From Roseburia_C sp031555935 (lineage in GTDB: Bacteria; Bacillota; Clostridia; Lachnospirales; Lachnospiraceae): a DNA stretch of 64,000 bases. How positions within the stretch are numbered: position 1 is the stretch's first letter; each line of letters begins with the position of its first letter. The position numbers and the translations under genes were made by a program. The notes below the pieces were generated by a model. It worked only from the letters and a program-made list of their open reading frames with translations, was not told where the DNA came from and searched no databases. The stretch spans positions 5,308 through 69,307 of the forward strand of contig JAVBTX010000020.1 of assembly GCA_031555935.1 (NCBI GenBank), written 5' to 3'. Positions 1 through 7,818 of this stretch are shown piece by piece.

Positions 1-838
1 TACCACAGTTAAATTTGAGCCATTCGCTATTTCCACCGGCTGGACATGCATGGGCATTTAAGGTGCCGCCATCCATCGTCAGCGTACCGGTTCCATCCAT
101 ATATACACCACAGGAACGAGCGGTCCAAGCACCCATTAAGTTACCGGTTCCAACTGCGTCCCAGCCCAAGGCTTCAACGTCACCGTTTTTAATCGTCAAA
201 TTACTGGCAACGCTGCCTTCTCTTCCGGCAAGCCAAATACCCATACTATAGCTTTGTCCGACATTACCGCCGCTAGCCTTTAAGCTTCCGCCCGGCATGT
301 CAACTGTCAGGCTATATGTTTTGATACCGACAGAGCACGTAGTGCTATTTGTGTCAGCCGCAACTACTTCTAATCTACCTGAGCCCTTAATCGTCAATGC
401 TCCTTCGCAGACAATACCATGGCTGTTTTCCTTGTAGTACATATCAGAAACCCGATTATACCCATTCACGACAATCGTCGAATCCGCTGGTAATCTGATT
501 GCAAATAACGGATCAGCCGTACAATCCGTATTTGGATCAAAATCCTCGGCATCTGGATTGGCCCGCTCGTAGTCTGCATGGAGTGCTTGGTTAATACCAT
601 CCAGTACCAATGTCCTGGCACCATAACCAGCCTCCGCATTTCCATTTGGATACCAGGCCCAATGTTCCGTGGCTAATTTGTCCCACTCTCTCGCGTCCGC
701 TCGAAAATCCATCGGATAATCAATGCGGGGTTCCCATTGCACCTTCTCATCTGCTGCCACCGGCATTGCTGGTATCAGGGTTAATACCATACACAGTGCC
801 AACATCATGGCTAGAAGTTTTTTTGCTTTTCTTTTCAT
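1..838 (-). CDS. Secreted repeat-type surface protein, N-terminal part (runs off the left edge)
   Basis: Reading the minus strand from an ATG at 836-838 gives an open frame of about 279 codons that continues past base 1, so the C-terminus is missing. A strong AAAGGAGG ribosome site lies just upstream. Residues 1-31 form a signal peptide (basic start, hydrophobic core, cleavage near PVAA). The segment WAWYPNGNAEAGYGARTLVL closely resembles the start of the 512-aa surface protein at 14088-15626. The rest is rich in GTLTMDGGTL-like short strands, as in right-handed beta-helix or Cthe_2159-type carbohydrate-binding proteins. It shares a promoter design with that paralogue. A surface adhesin or glycan-binding role is inferred; the anchor type cannot be seen. 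Confidence 0.8.
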   Translation of the reverse strand, partial: MKRKAKKLLAMMLALCMVLTLIPAMPVAADEKVQWEPRIDYPMDFRADAREWDKLATEHWAWYPNGNAEAGYGARTLVLDGINQALHADYERANPDAEDFDPNTDCTADPLFAIRLPADSTIVVNGYNRVSDMYYKENSHGIVCEGALTIKGSGRLEVVAADTNSTTCSVGIKTYSLTVDMPGGSLKASGGNVGQSYSMGIWLAGREGSVASNLTIKNGDVEALGWDAVGTGNLMGAWTARSCGVYMDGTGTLTMDGGTLNAHACPAGGNSEWLKFNCG

Positions 839-909
839 GTTCTGTCCTCCTTTGTTTGGTCAACTCCCCGATAACACCTATGTAGATTCCATGTTCTACA
901 CACACAGAT

Positions 910-943
910 ATTATACAATTGCCCACACAAACAAAACACAAAC
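910..943 (-). promoter_or_regulatory. Promoter with two GTTTGTG boxes for the surface protein gene at 1-838
   Basis: On the minus strand a TATAAT -10 box (910-915) is preceded, 10 bp upstream, by GTTTGTG (926-932) and, 11 bp further, by a second GTTTGTG (937-943). No good -35 hexamer is present. Direct repeats one helical turn apart in place of a -35 suggest an activator site of the OmpR/PhoB kind. The same layout occurs at 15662-15695. Confidence 0.6.
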
Positions 944-952
944 AGAACAAAG

Positions 953-998
953 GACTGCTTGAAAGCTTGTGAAATATTCACAACACCTTCAAGCAGTC
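953..998 (-). terminator. Hairpin terminator after the SleB-like gene
   Basis: An 11-bp perfect stem (953-963 with 988-998) extended by an inner TTGTGAA/TTTCACAA pairing lies directly downstream of the stop of the gene at 1007. The following T-run on the minus strand is short. Confidence 0.6.
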
Positions 999-1006
999 TA
1001 TTTTAT

Positions 1007-2170
1007 TTAATAAAACACATGATTCCCAATCACAATTCCATCAATCACCCCAGTATTCACCCTAAAATACAAGCATGATAAGGTCCGCACGCCGCCGAGC
1101 ACTTCCTTCGCTGCCTGCACGCAGGTACTATTTGCCCCCTTACCCAGCACGGTTGCAAACCGTCCGCTGGCAACTGGCGAAAATTGTCCGCTTTGGTAGA
1201 TAACACCGACGACTGTGTTTGGGAAATATGAGCTGGCTACGCGGTTCATCACGACACTGCCGACGGCTAATTTGCCCTCGTAGCTTTCGCCTTCGGCTTC
1301 ACATTGAATCAGCGCCGCCAGCAATGCTTCGTCACCCGCTTGCGGTACAACTATCTTGTCTTTCAAATTCTCTTCGGCTTCTCTGGCTTTAATTTCTGCC
1401 AGCCGCTTGGCATCCTCCTCGGCTTTTTGCTTCTCTAACTCTTTTTCGTACGCCTTCTGGTCCTCAATCTGCCTTTCATAATCGTCTATCTCTGCCTGCG
1501 TCTGGTTAATTTCTGCATCTGCGACACTGATTTTGTTCTGTTTTTCATGAATCAGCGTATTGACTTGTGCCTGCTTGTCCGTCATCTCGTCTTGTAAAGC
1601 CACTAGCTGCGTCTTCTCATCTTCTAAGGTTTCTTTTTCGGCTTGTAAGGTAACTACATTCCGCTGATAATCATCAAGCATCTGACGGTCATACTTTTGA
1701 ATCGCCAGTGCATACTCGGCCCGATTTAAAAAGTCGGTAAACGAACTGGAATCCAATAGCATCTCCAACACATTTTGTTGCCCATTTTCATAAGTGTAGC
1801 GGATGCGTTTCTTCATATTATTATACTGCAAATCACACTGCTGCTGCATCTTCTCTACTTCAATTTCTTTTTCGGCAATCGAGGTATTCTTTTCATCTAC
1901 CTGAACTTGCAGTTCATCTAATGACGCACTAATATCTGCCAACTGATTGTCTAAATCAGAAAGGTCCTTACTTAAAGTCTTTTTATAATTATTTAGCTGG
2001 TCAAGCGCATTTTCTTTTTCGTCTTTTTCCTGCTCCAGATTATCAATCTGGGTTCCTGCATTTTTAATTTTATCATCTGTCGTCTCAGCGTGTGCGCTCA
2101 TGGATATCCCCATTGCCAAACACAACAGTACCGACAATATACGTTTTTTGGAAATCATATCCTTTTTCAC
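1007..2170 (-). CDS. Secreted coiled-coil protein with SleB/CwlJ-type cell wall hydrolase domain
   Basis: The 387-aa product has a signal peptide (residues 1-28, ending SAHA), a long coiled coil (about 30-265, rich in E, K and Q) and a C-terminal domain of about 110 residues matching the SleB/CwlJ hydrolase family (Hydrolase_2): the segments ALIQCEAEGESYEGKLAVG and VVMNRV are typical, with the family glutamate at CEAEGE. It probably cuts peptidoglycan at the surface, the coiled coil positioning or inhibiting it as in PcsB-like proteins. The first codon used here is GTG at 2170; the ATG four codons later (2158) has an AAGGTGA at better spacing and may be the real start. A good sigma-A promoter lies upstream, divergent from the next gene. 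Confidence 0.85.
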   Translation of the reverse strand: MKKDMISKKRILSVLLCLAMGISMSAHAETTDDKIKNAGTQIDNLEQEKDEKENALDQLNNYKKTLSKDLSDLDNQLADISASLDELQVQVDEKNTSIAEKEIEVEKMQQQCDLQYNNMKKRIRYTYENGQQNVLEMLLDSSSFTDFLNRAEYALAIQKYDRQMLDDYQRNVVTLQAEKETLEDEKTQLVALQDEMTDKQAQVNTLIHEKQNKISVADAEINQTQAEIDDYERQIEDQKAYEKELEKQKAEEDAKRLAEIKAREAEENLKDKIVVPQAGDEALLAALIQCEAEGESYEGKLAVGSVVMNRVASSYFPNTVVGVIYQSGQFSPVASGRFATVLGKGANSTCVQAAKEVLGGVRTLSCLYFRVNTGVIDGIVIGNHVFY

Positions 2171-2211
2171 CTTATCCTTTTGGATATACTGTAAAATATC
2201 ACTTTATCTGA

Positions 2212-2240
2212 ATTATACATGATTGTATTTCAGCTTTCAA
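2212..2240 (-). promoter_or_regulatory. Sigma-A promoter of the SleB-like gene
   Basis: Minus-strand TTGAAA (2235-2240), a 17-bp spacer, and TATAAT (2212-2217). It overlaps the divergent promoter at 2223-2251. Confidence 0.7.
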
Positions 2241-2251
2241 TATGCTATTAT
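2223..2251 (+). promoter_or_regulatory. Sigma-A promoter of the HD-GYP-like gene
   Basis: TTGTAT (2223-2228), a 17-bp spacer and TATTAT (2246-2251), about 35 bp before the start codon. The two divergent promoters overlap physically, so they may compete for polymerase. Confidence 0.55.
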
Positions 2252-2285
2252 TTAATTAACATATGTAACGGCTTGGGGGTATTTT

Positions 2286-3497
2286 ATGAAATTTGTGAAG
2301 ACGCGTGATTTAAAACCGGGAATGAGACTAGCGAAGCCTATTTATAATAAATTAGGCGTTCTTTTGTTTGAGCGAAATTCAAAATTGAATTCTCAAGGTA
2401 TCGAAAATATCAAAAACTTTGACTTAATCGGTATTTATATCTTAGAGCCGGCTGAACCAGTTCCACCGCTTTCAGATGAAGATATCGCCTTTGAGCAGTT
2501 TCAGACGATTTCCATGTTTCAACTGCGAACCTGCATGGAACAGATTTTAAATGATGAAAAACCAACTGGGTTAAATGAACTGGTGCAGAAAATCATTATG
2601 AATTATGGTTCTTTGGACCACAAATTGAATTTTACCCAGAACATCCGAAGTTCCGAGGATTATACTTATAAACACGCCATCAGTACCGCCATTCTTACCG
2701 CGATGTTGACCAACATTCTCAAGATTCCATATGAAGCTAAGGTTTCCTGTGTTACAGCAGCCCTGCTTTATGACATTGGTTACCTCTATGTATCACCTGA
2801 CATTATGGAAAAAGGACTGAATCTTACACCGGAAGAACAAAAACGCATCAACGAATGCCGAAAGGCCGGATTTGTGAAGCTGGCTCCAAAAGAGCGTGGT
2901 TTTCTGGACAAATCCACACTTAAAATGATTTCCCAGATTATTTATATTACAGACTCACTGATTCCAAATTCAACCGAAAAAATAGCCCTTTTAAGCGGCA
3001 CTAAAATATTGAAGGTCGCAGACTCCTTTGACCGGCTGACCGCGATGAATCTGAATCAAGAACCAGTATCTGAAGTAGTCGCCATCAAATATTTGATTGA
3101 GCATGGCGAAACCTTTGACCTTGGCGTAGTAAGGGCACTTTCAACTTGTATCAACATTCTTCCGACTGGCTGCTGTATCGACTTATCTTCCAATGAAAAG
3201 GCGATGGTTATAATGGAAAACAGTGTCAATTTCTTACAGCCGCTGATACTTAAGTTTTCCGATAATATGATTTATGACTTGAGTGACCCAAAAGTATTTA
3301 AGGAAATTCAGGTTCAGGATATTATGAAAACGATGGATAATCGGATTCTGATTGATGAAGAGACACTTAAGCAATTCTATGCGGATGACGGCATAAAAAA
3401 AGCTACTGCAAAGTTTCATCGTAAGAAGGAAGAACTTGTTAAAAAAGGACGCTATGGCAATGGTGCCAAACCAGCACGAAAAATGAAATTAAAATAA
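2286..3497 (+). CDS. Degenerate HD-GYP-like protein
   Basis: The 403-aa cytoplasmic protein has the opening seen in many HD-GYP proteins (LKPGMRLAKPIYNKLGVLLF, residues 9-28) and then an HD-GYP-like helical domain, about residues 120-320. The first histidine survives in YTYKHAIS, but the HD dyad is YD (LLYDIGYLYVSP), the following lysine is Y, the HPxxG position reads ECRKAG, and no GYP triad is visible. The later helix VADSFDRLTAM matches the family's DxYDALT segment. HD-GYP enzymes hydrolyse cyclic di-GMP; with the metal ligands gone this one is probably a non-catalytic binder or scaffold. The basic C-terminus (KKEELVKKGRYGNG onward) may contact nucleic acid or membrane. The ribosome site is a weak GGGGGT. 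Confidence 0.75.
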   Translation: MKFVKTRDLKPGMRLAKPIYNKLGVLLFERNSKLNSQGIENIKNFDLIGIYILEPAEPVPPLSDEDIAFEQFQTISMFQLRTCMEQILNDEKPTGLNELVQKIIMNYGSLDHKLNFTQNIRSSEDYTYKHAISTAILTAMLTNILKIPYEAKVSCVTAALLYDIGYLYVSPDIMEKGLNLTPEEQKRINECRKAGFVKLAPKERGFLDKSTLKMISQIIYITDSLIPNSTEKIALLSGTKILKVADSFDRLTAMNLNQEPVSEVVAIKYLIEHGETFDLGVVRALSTCINILPTGCCIDLSSNEKAMVIMENSVNFLQPLILKFSDNMIYDLSDPKVFKEIQVQDIMKTMDNRILIDEETLKQFYADDGIKKATAKFHRKKEELVKKGRYGNGAKPARKMKLK

Positions 3498-3509
3498 ATA
3501 CCATGATAA

Positions 3510-3554
3510 AATGGGAATCCTCCATACCATTAGATGATATGGAAGATTCCCATT
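3510..3554 (+). terminator. Hairpin after the HD-GYP-like gene
   Basis: Inverted repeat of about 16 bp (3510-3526 with 3538-3554, one mismatch), 12 bases after the stop codon. The T-tract is short, so it could also be an mRNA 3' stabiliser. Confidence 0.6.
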
Positions 3555-3776
3555 ATTAGTAATGTAAGGATTGCTAAACAGCAGCCGCCGATAAACATAT
3601 CTACTTGATGAACACCTGTAAGACACAAATTCTACAACAAAATATTCAAGTTACTTTATCGACATATTTCGACAAATATTTGGTAGTTAAATCATGTAAA
3701 ATAAGAACAGTAAAGGTGGTGCATATCATTTAATATTACTTTATGCGATTATGCAAATATGAAGGGAGAAACTTAT
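3555..3776 (+). promoter_or_regulatory. Intergenic region with tandem TCGACA boxes
   Basis: Noncoding and AT-rich. TCGACA occurs at 3659-3664 and 3669-3674, exactly 10 bp apart, ahead of a possible TAAAAT -10 at 3697-3702. No convincing -35 is present. The same spaced repeat lies at the promoter of the small secreted protein at 39872-40285. A GAAGGGAGA ribosome site at 3761-3769 sets the next gene's start. Confidence 0.35.
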
Positions 3777-4535
3777 ATGAAAAATTTCAAAAAAATTATG
3801 GCACTAGTAATGGCAATATGTGTTTTTTCAACATCTACCACGGGGGTTAATGCAAAGATTAACGAATATAACTCACTTGATGTTAAAGAGTCAAATGTCT
3901 CCAATTTAACCGACGAATTCTATCAAGCATCTGATGATACCATTGTTTGCTACATGGATGGGATTGCAATCAAAAAAAGTCAGGTTGATGCAAATGGTCT
4001 TATAAACTTTGATGCCTTAAATGCCTCAAGCATAAGCGCATCTGGACCTATTGTATATGCAACTACTACCTTTTCAGCTACGCAAACAATACCAACCGGT
4101 ATTACATATCCATGTTCTCTAAATGTATCACCATATAGTAATGCGATAATAAAGACAACGATTGTTGCACCAGGATATAGCCAAAACAATACCAAATTAT
4201 ATTTATCTAATTTGCAAGGAGCACAATTTGCTAGCAGTATTGAAACACCAGCGGGAACGACGATTGTGCTTACTGCATTGGGTTTCATTCCAATAGTTGG
4301 TCCTGCAATTACTATTTCTTTTACAATATTAGCCTTAAGAAACGCCGAAGTTGCTGGGCAGATTAGAAGTTACACCAATTATGGCAAAAAAGTACGAATA
4401 AATGTTGCTACGTCATCATATGGTACATTTTATGGTGTAAGTGAATGGACTGGAACCGTTGCCCCGATGGTGGAATTAACGTCAACACCAAACGGTGGTA
4501 CAGAAACTTTAAATAACGTACATGTAAGAATGTAA
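3777..4535 (+). CDS. Small secreted protein with a glycine-rich hydrophobic hairpin, function unknown
   Basis: I do not recognise a family. The GAAGGGAGA ribosome site lies 7 bases before the ATG at 3777, so this start is preferred over the in-frame ATG at 3759. The product (252 aa) opens with a signal peptide (cleavage near GVNA), followed by a Ser/Thr/Asn-rich stretch with no cysteines after residue 100 or so except one (YPCSL). Near residues 170-195 is a hydrophobic segment, LTALGFIPIVGPAITISFTI, that could form a membrane-inserting helical hairpin. The C-terminus looks beta-rich. A membrane-active toxin or bacteriocin-like role is possible but only suggested by this segment. The base composition is more AT-rich than the neighbours, compatible with transfer. 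The zinc-ribbon gene 17 bp downstream is probably co-transcribed. Confidence 0.7.
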   Translation: MKNFKKIMALVMAICVFSTSTTGVNAKINEYNSLDVKESNVSNLTDEFYQASDDTIVCYMDGIAIKKSQVDANGLINFDALNASSISASGPIVYATTTFSATQTIPTGITYPCSLNVSPYSNAIIKTTIVAPGYSQNNTKLYLSNLQGAQFASSIETPAGTTIVLTALGFIPIVGPAITISFTILALRNAEVAGQIRSYTNYGKKVRINVATSSYGTFYGVSEWTGTVAPMVELTSTPNGGTETLNNVHVRM

Positions 4536-4552
4536 GATATTAGGAGAATACT

Positions 4553-4762
4553 ATGATATGTCCATATTGTAATGAAGAAATGGAAAGCGGTGTTATCCAC
4601 AGAGATCGATATGCATTGAAATGGATTCCAGAAAAGAATGATAAGGGTGCATTGTTATCCGTATTCGCTAAAGGAATTAAGCTTACCAATAACGATAATA
4701 GTTATGTTAATGCATGTTACTGTGATAAATGCAAAAAAGTAATCATTGATGTCAGCTCTTAA
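4553..4762 (+). CDS. Small zinc-ribbon protein (DUF6487-like)
   Basis: The 69-aa product has two CxxC pairs, CPYC near the N-terminus and CDKC near the C-terminus, with CY just before the second pair, as in small Firmicute zinc ribbons of the DUF6487 type. No signal peptide or membrane segment is seen. A TTAGGAG ribosome site precedes the ATG. It follows the secreted protein by 17 bp and shares its terminator, so the two probably form an operon. Its role is unknown; immunity or regulation of the upstream protein is only a guess from position. Confidence 0.7.
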   Translation: MICPYCNEEMESGVIHRDRYALKWIPEKNDKGALLSVFAKGIKLTNNDNSYVNACYCDKCKKVIIDVSS

Positions 4763-4767
4763 TATTC

Positions 4768-4802
4768 AAAAAGGGACAGTTAACTTCGAACCGTCCCTTT
4801 TT
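4768..4802 (+). terminator. Intrinsic terminator after the zinc-ribbon gene
   Basis: AAAAAGGGAC pairs with GTCCCTTTTT, with further GTT/AAC pairing and a short loop. The A- and T-runs on both sides let it work in both directions, also for the convergent GH3 gene. Confidence 0.9.
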
Positions 4803-4810
4803 GATATGCT

Positions 4811-7666
4811 TTATTTTACTTTAACTCTTTTCTTCTTAAACAACCGAATCGATGCATAATACAATGCAACGATAATGATTAGCATTACAATATCAACAAT
4901 TACTCTAATCATCTTCCAGCCCGGTGTTGTGTTTTTCACAACGGAATCCTTATCGATGCCATTCATCGCATTACTATTTGCAATCGTATAAAGCACATTA
5001 TGCGCTGCCGTCCGAATATTCTGCTGCACTGCCCCGGTTAACTCATCCTTATCAAGCTGCCACAAATAGGTACTGGTATTTAACCACAAATCTGTTCCGG
5101 CCTCAGTTCCTTCAATCAAGTCACAATACTCAAAGCCTGGGAAGGATGTCTGATCCGTAATGGCAAATCCGTTAAAGCCCCATTCATTTCGAAGCACCTC
5201 GGTCATCAAGCCGGCATGACCGCCGGACCATCTGGCACCGATGCGGTTCATACTGGTCATCACACCATTGGCATCGGCTTCACGGACACTAATTTCAAAG
5301 CCCTTTAAATAAATTTCACGAATTGACTGCTCGTTGGCAAACATTGCCCCACCAATACGGTTTGTCTCCTGGTCGTTGACGGCATAATGCTTGATGGTGA
5401 CCATTCCGCCCTTCTCTTGGAAACCGGCGACTTCAGCGGCACCCATTTTACCAGATAGGAAACCGTCTTCTGAATAGTATTCGAAGTTACGTCCGCTAAA
5501 GGCAGCGCGGTGAATGTTCATGGCCGGCGCATACCACATGCTGACACCGGAATTGATACTGTCTTCACCAACCATCTTGCCCATCTCTTCTGCTAAATCG
5601 GTATTATAGCTGGATGCTAAAATCACCTCTGGCGGATACGCCATACAGGAAATTCCACCGCCGGCTAACGTGGAAGAAATCCCCGCCGGACCATCCTTAT
5701 CTAAGGTTGACGGTGCGTTGATGGATTGAAGTAAGATGGTTGCATAGCCGCCCTGACGCACAAGATTAAAGATTTCATCCTGCGGCATCTGATTTAGCAG
5801 TGCTTCCCACTTTGGATCATCGTAGCTTACGTCTTTTAAATCAATGAGATTTAATTTACCATATTCATCACTTACCGTATCATAGATTGGTGCTGTCTCG
5901 TTGGCATCTGTCTCCAGGCTGATTTCCATATTAGTTATCAGCTCTTCGCTTGCCATCATCTGTCCATCGGCATAGGTCGTCGGCCATGTACCTTCCCAAT
6001 CACTGCGGCTGAGGTATTCAAAACCATTATCATAGTAAGAGATATCTGCTTCCTTAAACTGATTGGTAATTGCATATCCCGTATCGATGGCAGTTGCATA
6101 AGTGATACTGTCCAGTTCGTCTTGCGTATAGGTCCATGCCAGATTCTGGCTATATGAACTCATGTTATCCGATGGGTTTACCCCTTTGTTTACTAAAATC
6201 TGATTGACTGCTTCGTGAGCATTTCTTGCTGCGGTAAAATAATAGTCGCCAGCATCAACGATATATGTGCCATAACCCAACGCATCATAGGTTTTCATCA
6301 GCTCTTTGCTTACATCGACCGTCACTGTTTCGGTTTCGCCCGGCTGCAATACGGCGGTCTTATTGAAACCAACCAGTTCAACGGCTGATTTCTCGATTTT
6401 GTTTTCTCTGTCATAATCGGTGTATGGTGACTGCATATAAATCTGGACAACTTCCTTGCCTGCCACGTCACCGTTGTTGGTAATGTCTACCGCGATTTCA
6501 AAATGGTCGCCCTGCTCACGAACCGTATAGTTTGACCATGCAAAATCGGTATAGCTGAGTCCATACCCAAATGGATATTGCACAACCTCCTCATAATTGT
6601 AATTCGCTTCGGTTTCATTTCCAAGCGCCACATCTTCATAGCGTGTCTCATAATAACGATAACCCACATAGATGCCCTCGGCATAAACCATATATTTATT
6701 TCCGCTCTTAACTTCACTATTGGTAATCGTATAATCACCAAAGTTGCTCATCGCTGGTGCACTGTATACATCATAAGCATAAGTATCAACCAAGCGTCCC
6801 GATGGATTCACCTCGCCGGATAGTGCTTTTCCAACGGCATAAGCACCTTCTTGTCCAAGCGCCCCAATCCACAAGCAGGCATCGACATTGTAATCTGCTA
6901 AGAAGCCTAATTCCATTGGATTAACGGTATTTAGCAATACAATTACATTATCAAAATTCTCATTTGCTAGTGCTAACAAATCTTTTTCTTCCTGACTTAA
7001 TTCGAGATAATGTCCGTCGCCGTTTAGTCCCGCAGTCAAATCGGCACTTTCACCGCCTGCTCTGGCAATGACAACAATGGCGGCATCATGATATTCCTCA
7101 AAACTTGCTTTTACATCATCGGTATAGACATCCATTGGCACTTCATGCATCTGGAATACACCGGCTCCGGTCACACTTGGAACTTGTCTGCGATAGGAGG
7201 AACCAGCTCCGACATCGTAGAAATCCCACAACGTCTGATTCACTTCAAATCCGGCAGCTTCTAACGCTCCCTTCAAATTCGGTGCCTTTGATGTGTCAAT
7301 CGAACCGGCTCCGGTTCCACCGTATACCAAGTCCACGGAGTTGCTGCTTAACAGGCTGACACGTCCTCCCGTCGCCAATGGCAATGCATGATTTTCATTT
7401 TTCAATAAGACCATACCCTCGGCAACGATTCTTTCACATAATTCCTGCGCATACTGAACCATATCATCCTCGGATGAAAATTCTGATTCAAAATACTGGG
7501 GGTTGTCCCCACCTTTAATTTCATAAGAACTACCCTGTAAAAATACAGTGATCATCTGACCATATAGATTGGTTGCGACATTTAAAACAATCATTATGAT
7601 GGTCAGCAGCAATGCTAAAATAAATACCAGCGTTGCCGATACCTTCCTCAATACCTTTCTCACCAT
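4811..7666 (-). CDS. Membrane-anchored beta-glucosidase-type enzyme, GH3 with reversed domain order
   Basis: In the 951-aa protein the GH3 domains are in the permuted order known from Ruminococcus albus and Butyrivibrio fibrisolvens enzymes. The C-terminal-type alpha/beta domain comes first (start EGMVLLKNENHALPL, about residue 87), then a fibronectin-like domain (about 380-470), then the catalytic barrel (about 640-890). The barrel has DKDGPAG, GRNFEYYSEDG, the substrate-binding KHYAVNDQE and the nucleophile aspartate in GFAITDQTSF (near residue 836). Transmembrane helices occur at both ends (about 8-32 and 918-942, followed by KKKRVKVK), so the enzyme sits outside, fixed at two points. It probably trims oligosaccharides at the surface. 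A GAAAGGAGAG ribosome site precedes the ATG. Confidence 0.9.
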   Translation of the reverse strand: MVRKVLRKVSATLVFILALLLTIIMIVLNVATNLYGQMITVFLQGSSYEIKGGDNPQYFESEFSSEDDMVQYAQELCERIVAEGMVLLKNENHALPLATGGRVSLLSSNSVDLVYGGTGAGSIDTSKAPNLKGALEAAGFEVNQTLWDFYDVGAGSSYRRQVPSVTGAGVFQMHEVPMDVYTDDVKASFEEYHDAAIVVIARAGGESADLTAGLNGDGHYLELSQEEKDLLALANENFDNVIVLLNTVNPMELGFLADYNVDACLWIGALGQEGAYAVGKALSGEVNPSGRLVDTYAYDVYSAPAMSNFGDYTITNSEVKSGNKYMVYAEGIYVGYRYYETRYEDVALGNETEANYNYEEVVQYPFGYGLSYTDFAWSNYTVREQGDHFEIAVDITNNGDVAGKEVVQIYMQSPYTDYDRENKIEKSAVELVGFNKTAVLQPGETETVTVDVSKELMKTYDALGYGTYIVDAGDYYFTAARNAHEAVNQILVNKGVNPSDNMSSYSQNLAWTYTQDELDSITYATAIDTGYAITNQFKEADISYYDNGFEYLSRSDWEGTWPTTYADGQMMASEELITNMEISLETDANETAPIYDTVSDEYGKLNLIDLKDVSYDDPKWEALLNQMPQDEIFNLVRQGGYATILLQSINAPSTLDKDGPAGISSTLAGGGISCMAYPPEVILASSYNTDLAEEMGKMVGEDSINSGVSMWYAPAMNIHRAAFSGRNFEYYSEDGFLSGKMGAAEVAGFQEKGGMVTIKHYAVNDQETNRIGGAMFANEQSIREIYLKGFEISVREADANGVMTSMNRIGARWSGGHAGLMTEVLRNEWGFNGFAITDQTSFPGFEYCDLIEGTEAGTDLWLNTSTYLWQLDKDELTGAVQQNIRTAAHNVLYTIANSNAMNGIDKDSVVKNTTPGWKMIRVIVDIVMLIIIVALYYASIRLFKKKRVKVK

Positions 7667-7717
7667 GTACCCTCTCCTTTCAAATCCTCACTTTTGGGAT
7701 GATTCATTTATAGGTAG

Positions 7718-7769
7718 ATTATAACATTTTAGGAGGCATTTTATGTAAGTTGCTTCACAAGTGATGCAA
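7718..7769 (-). promoter_or_regulatory. GH3 promoter with a palindromic operator
   Basis: Minus-strand TATAAT at 7718-7723 with an extended TG upstream. At 7750-7769 is a 20-bp imperfect palindrome, 16 of 20 positions symmetric (TTGCTTCACA / AGTGATGCAA), just upstream of where a -35 would lie. It probably binds a dimeric sugar-responsive regulator not encoded nearby. Confidence 0.5.
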
Positions 7770-7818
7770 TTTCATGCACCAAATGCACACGAACGGTTCT
7801 GGTGACGGAAGTTTTTTC

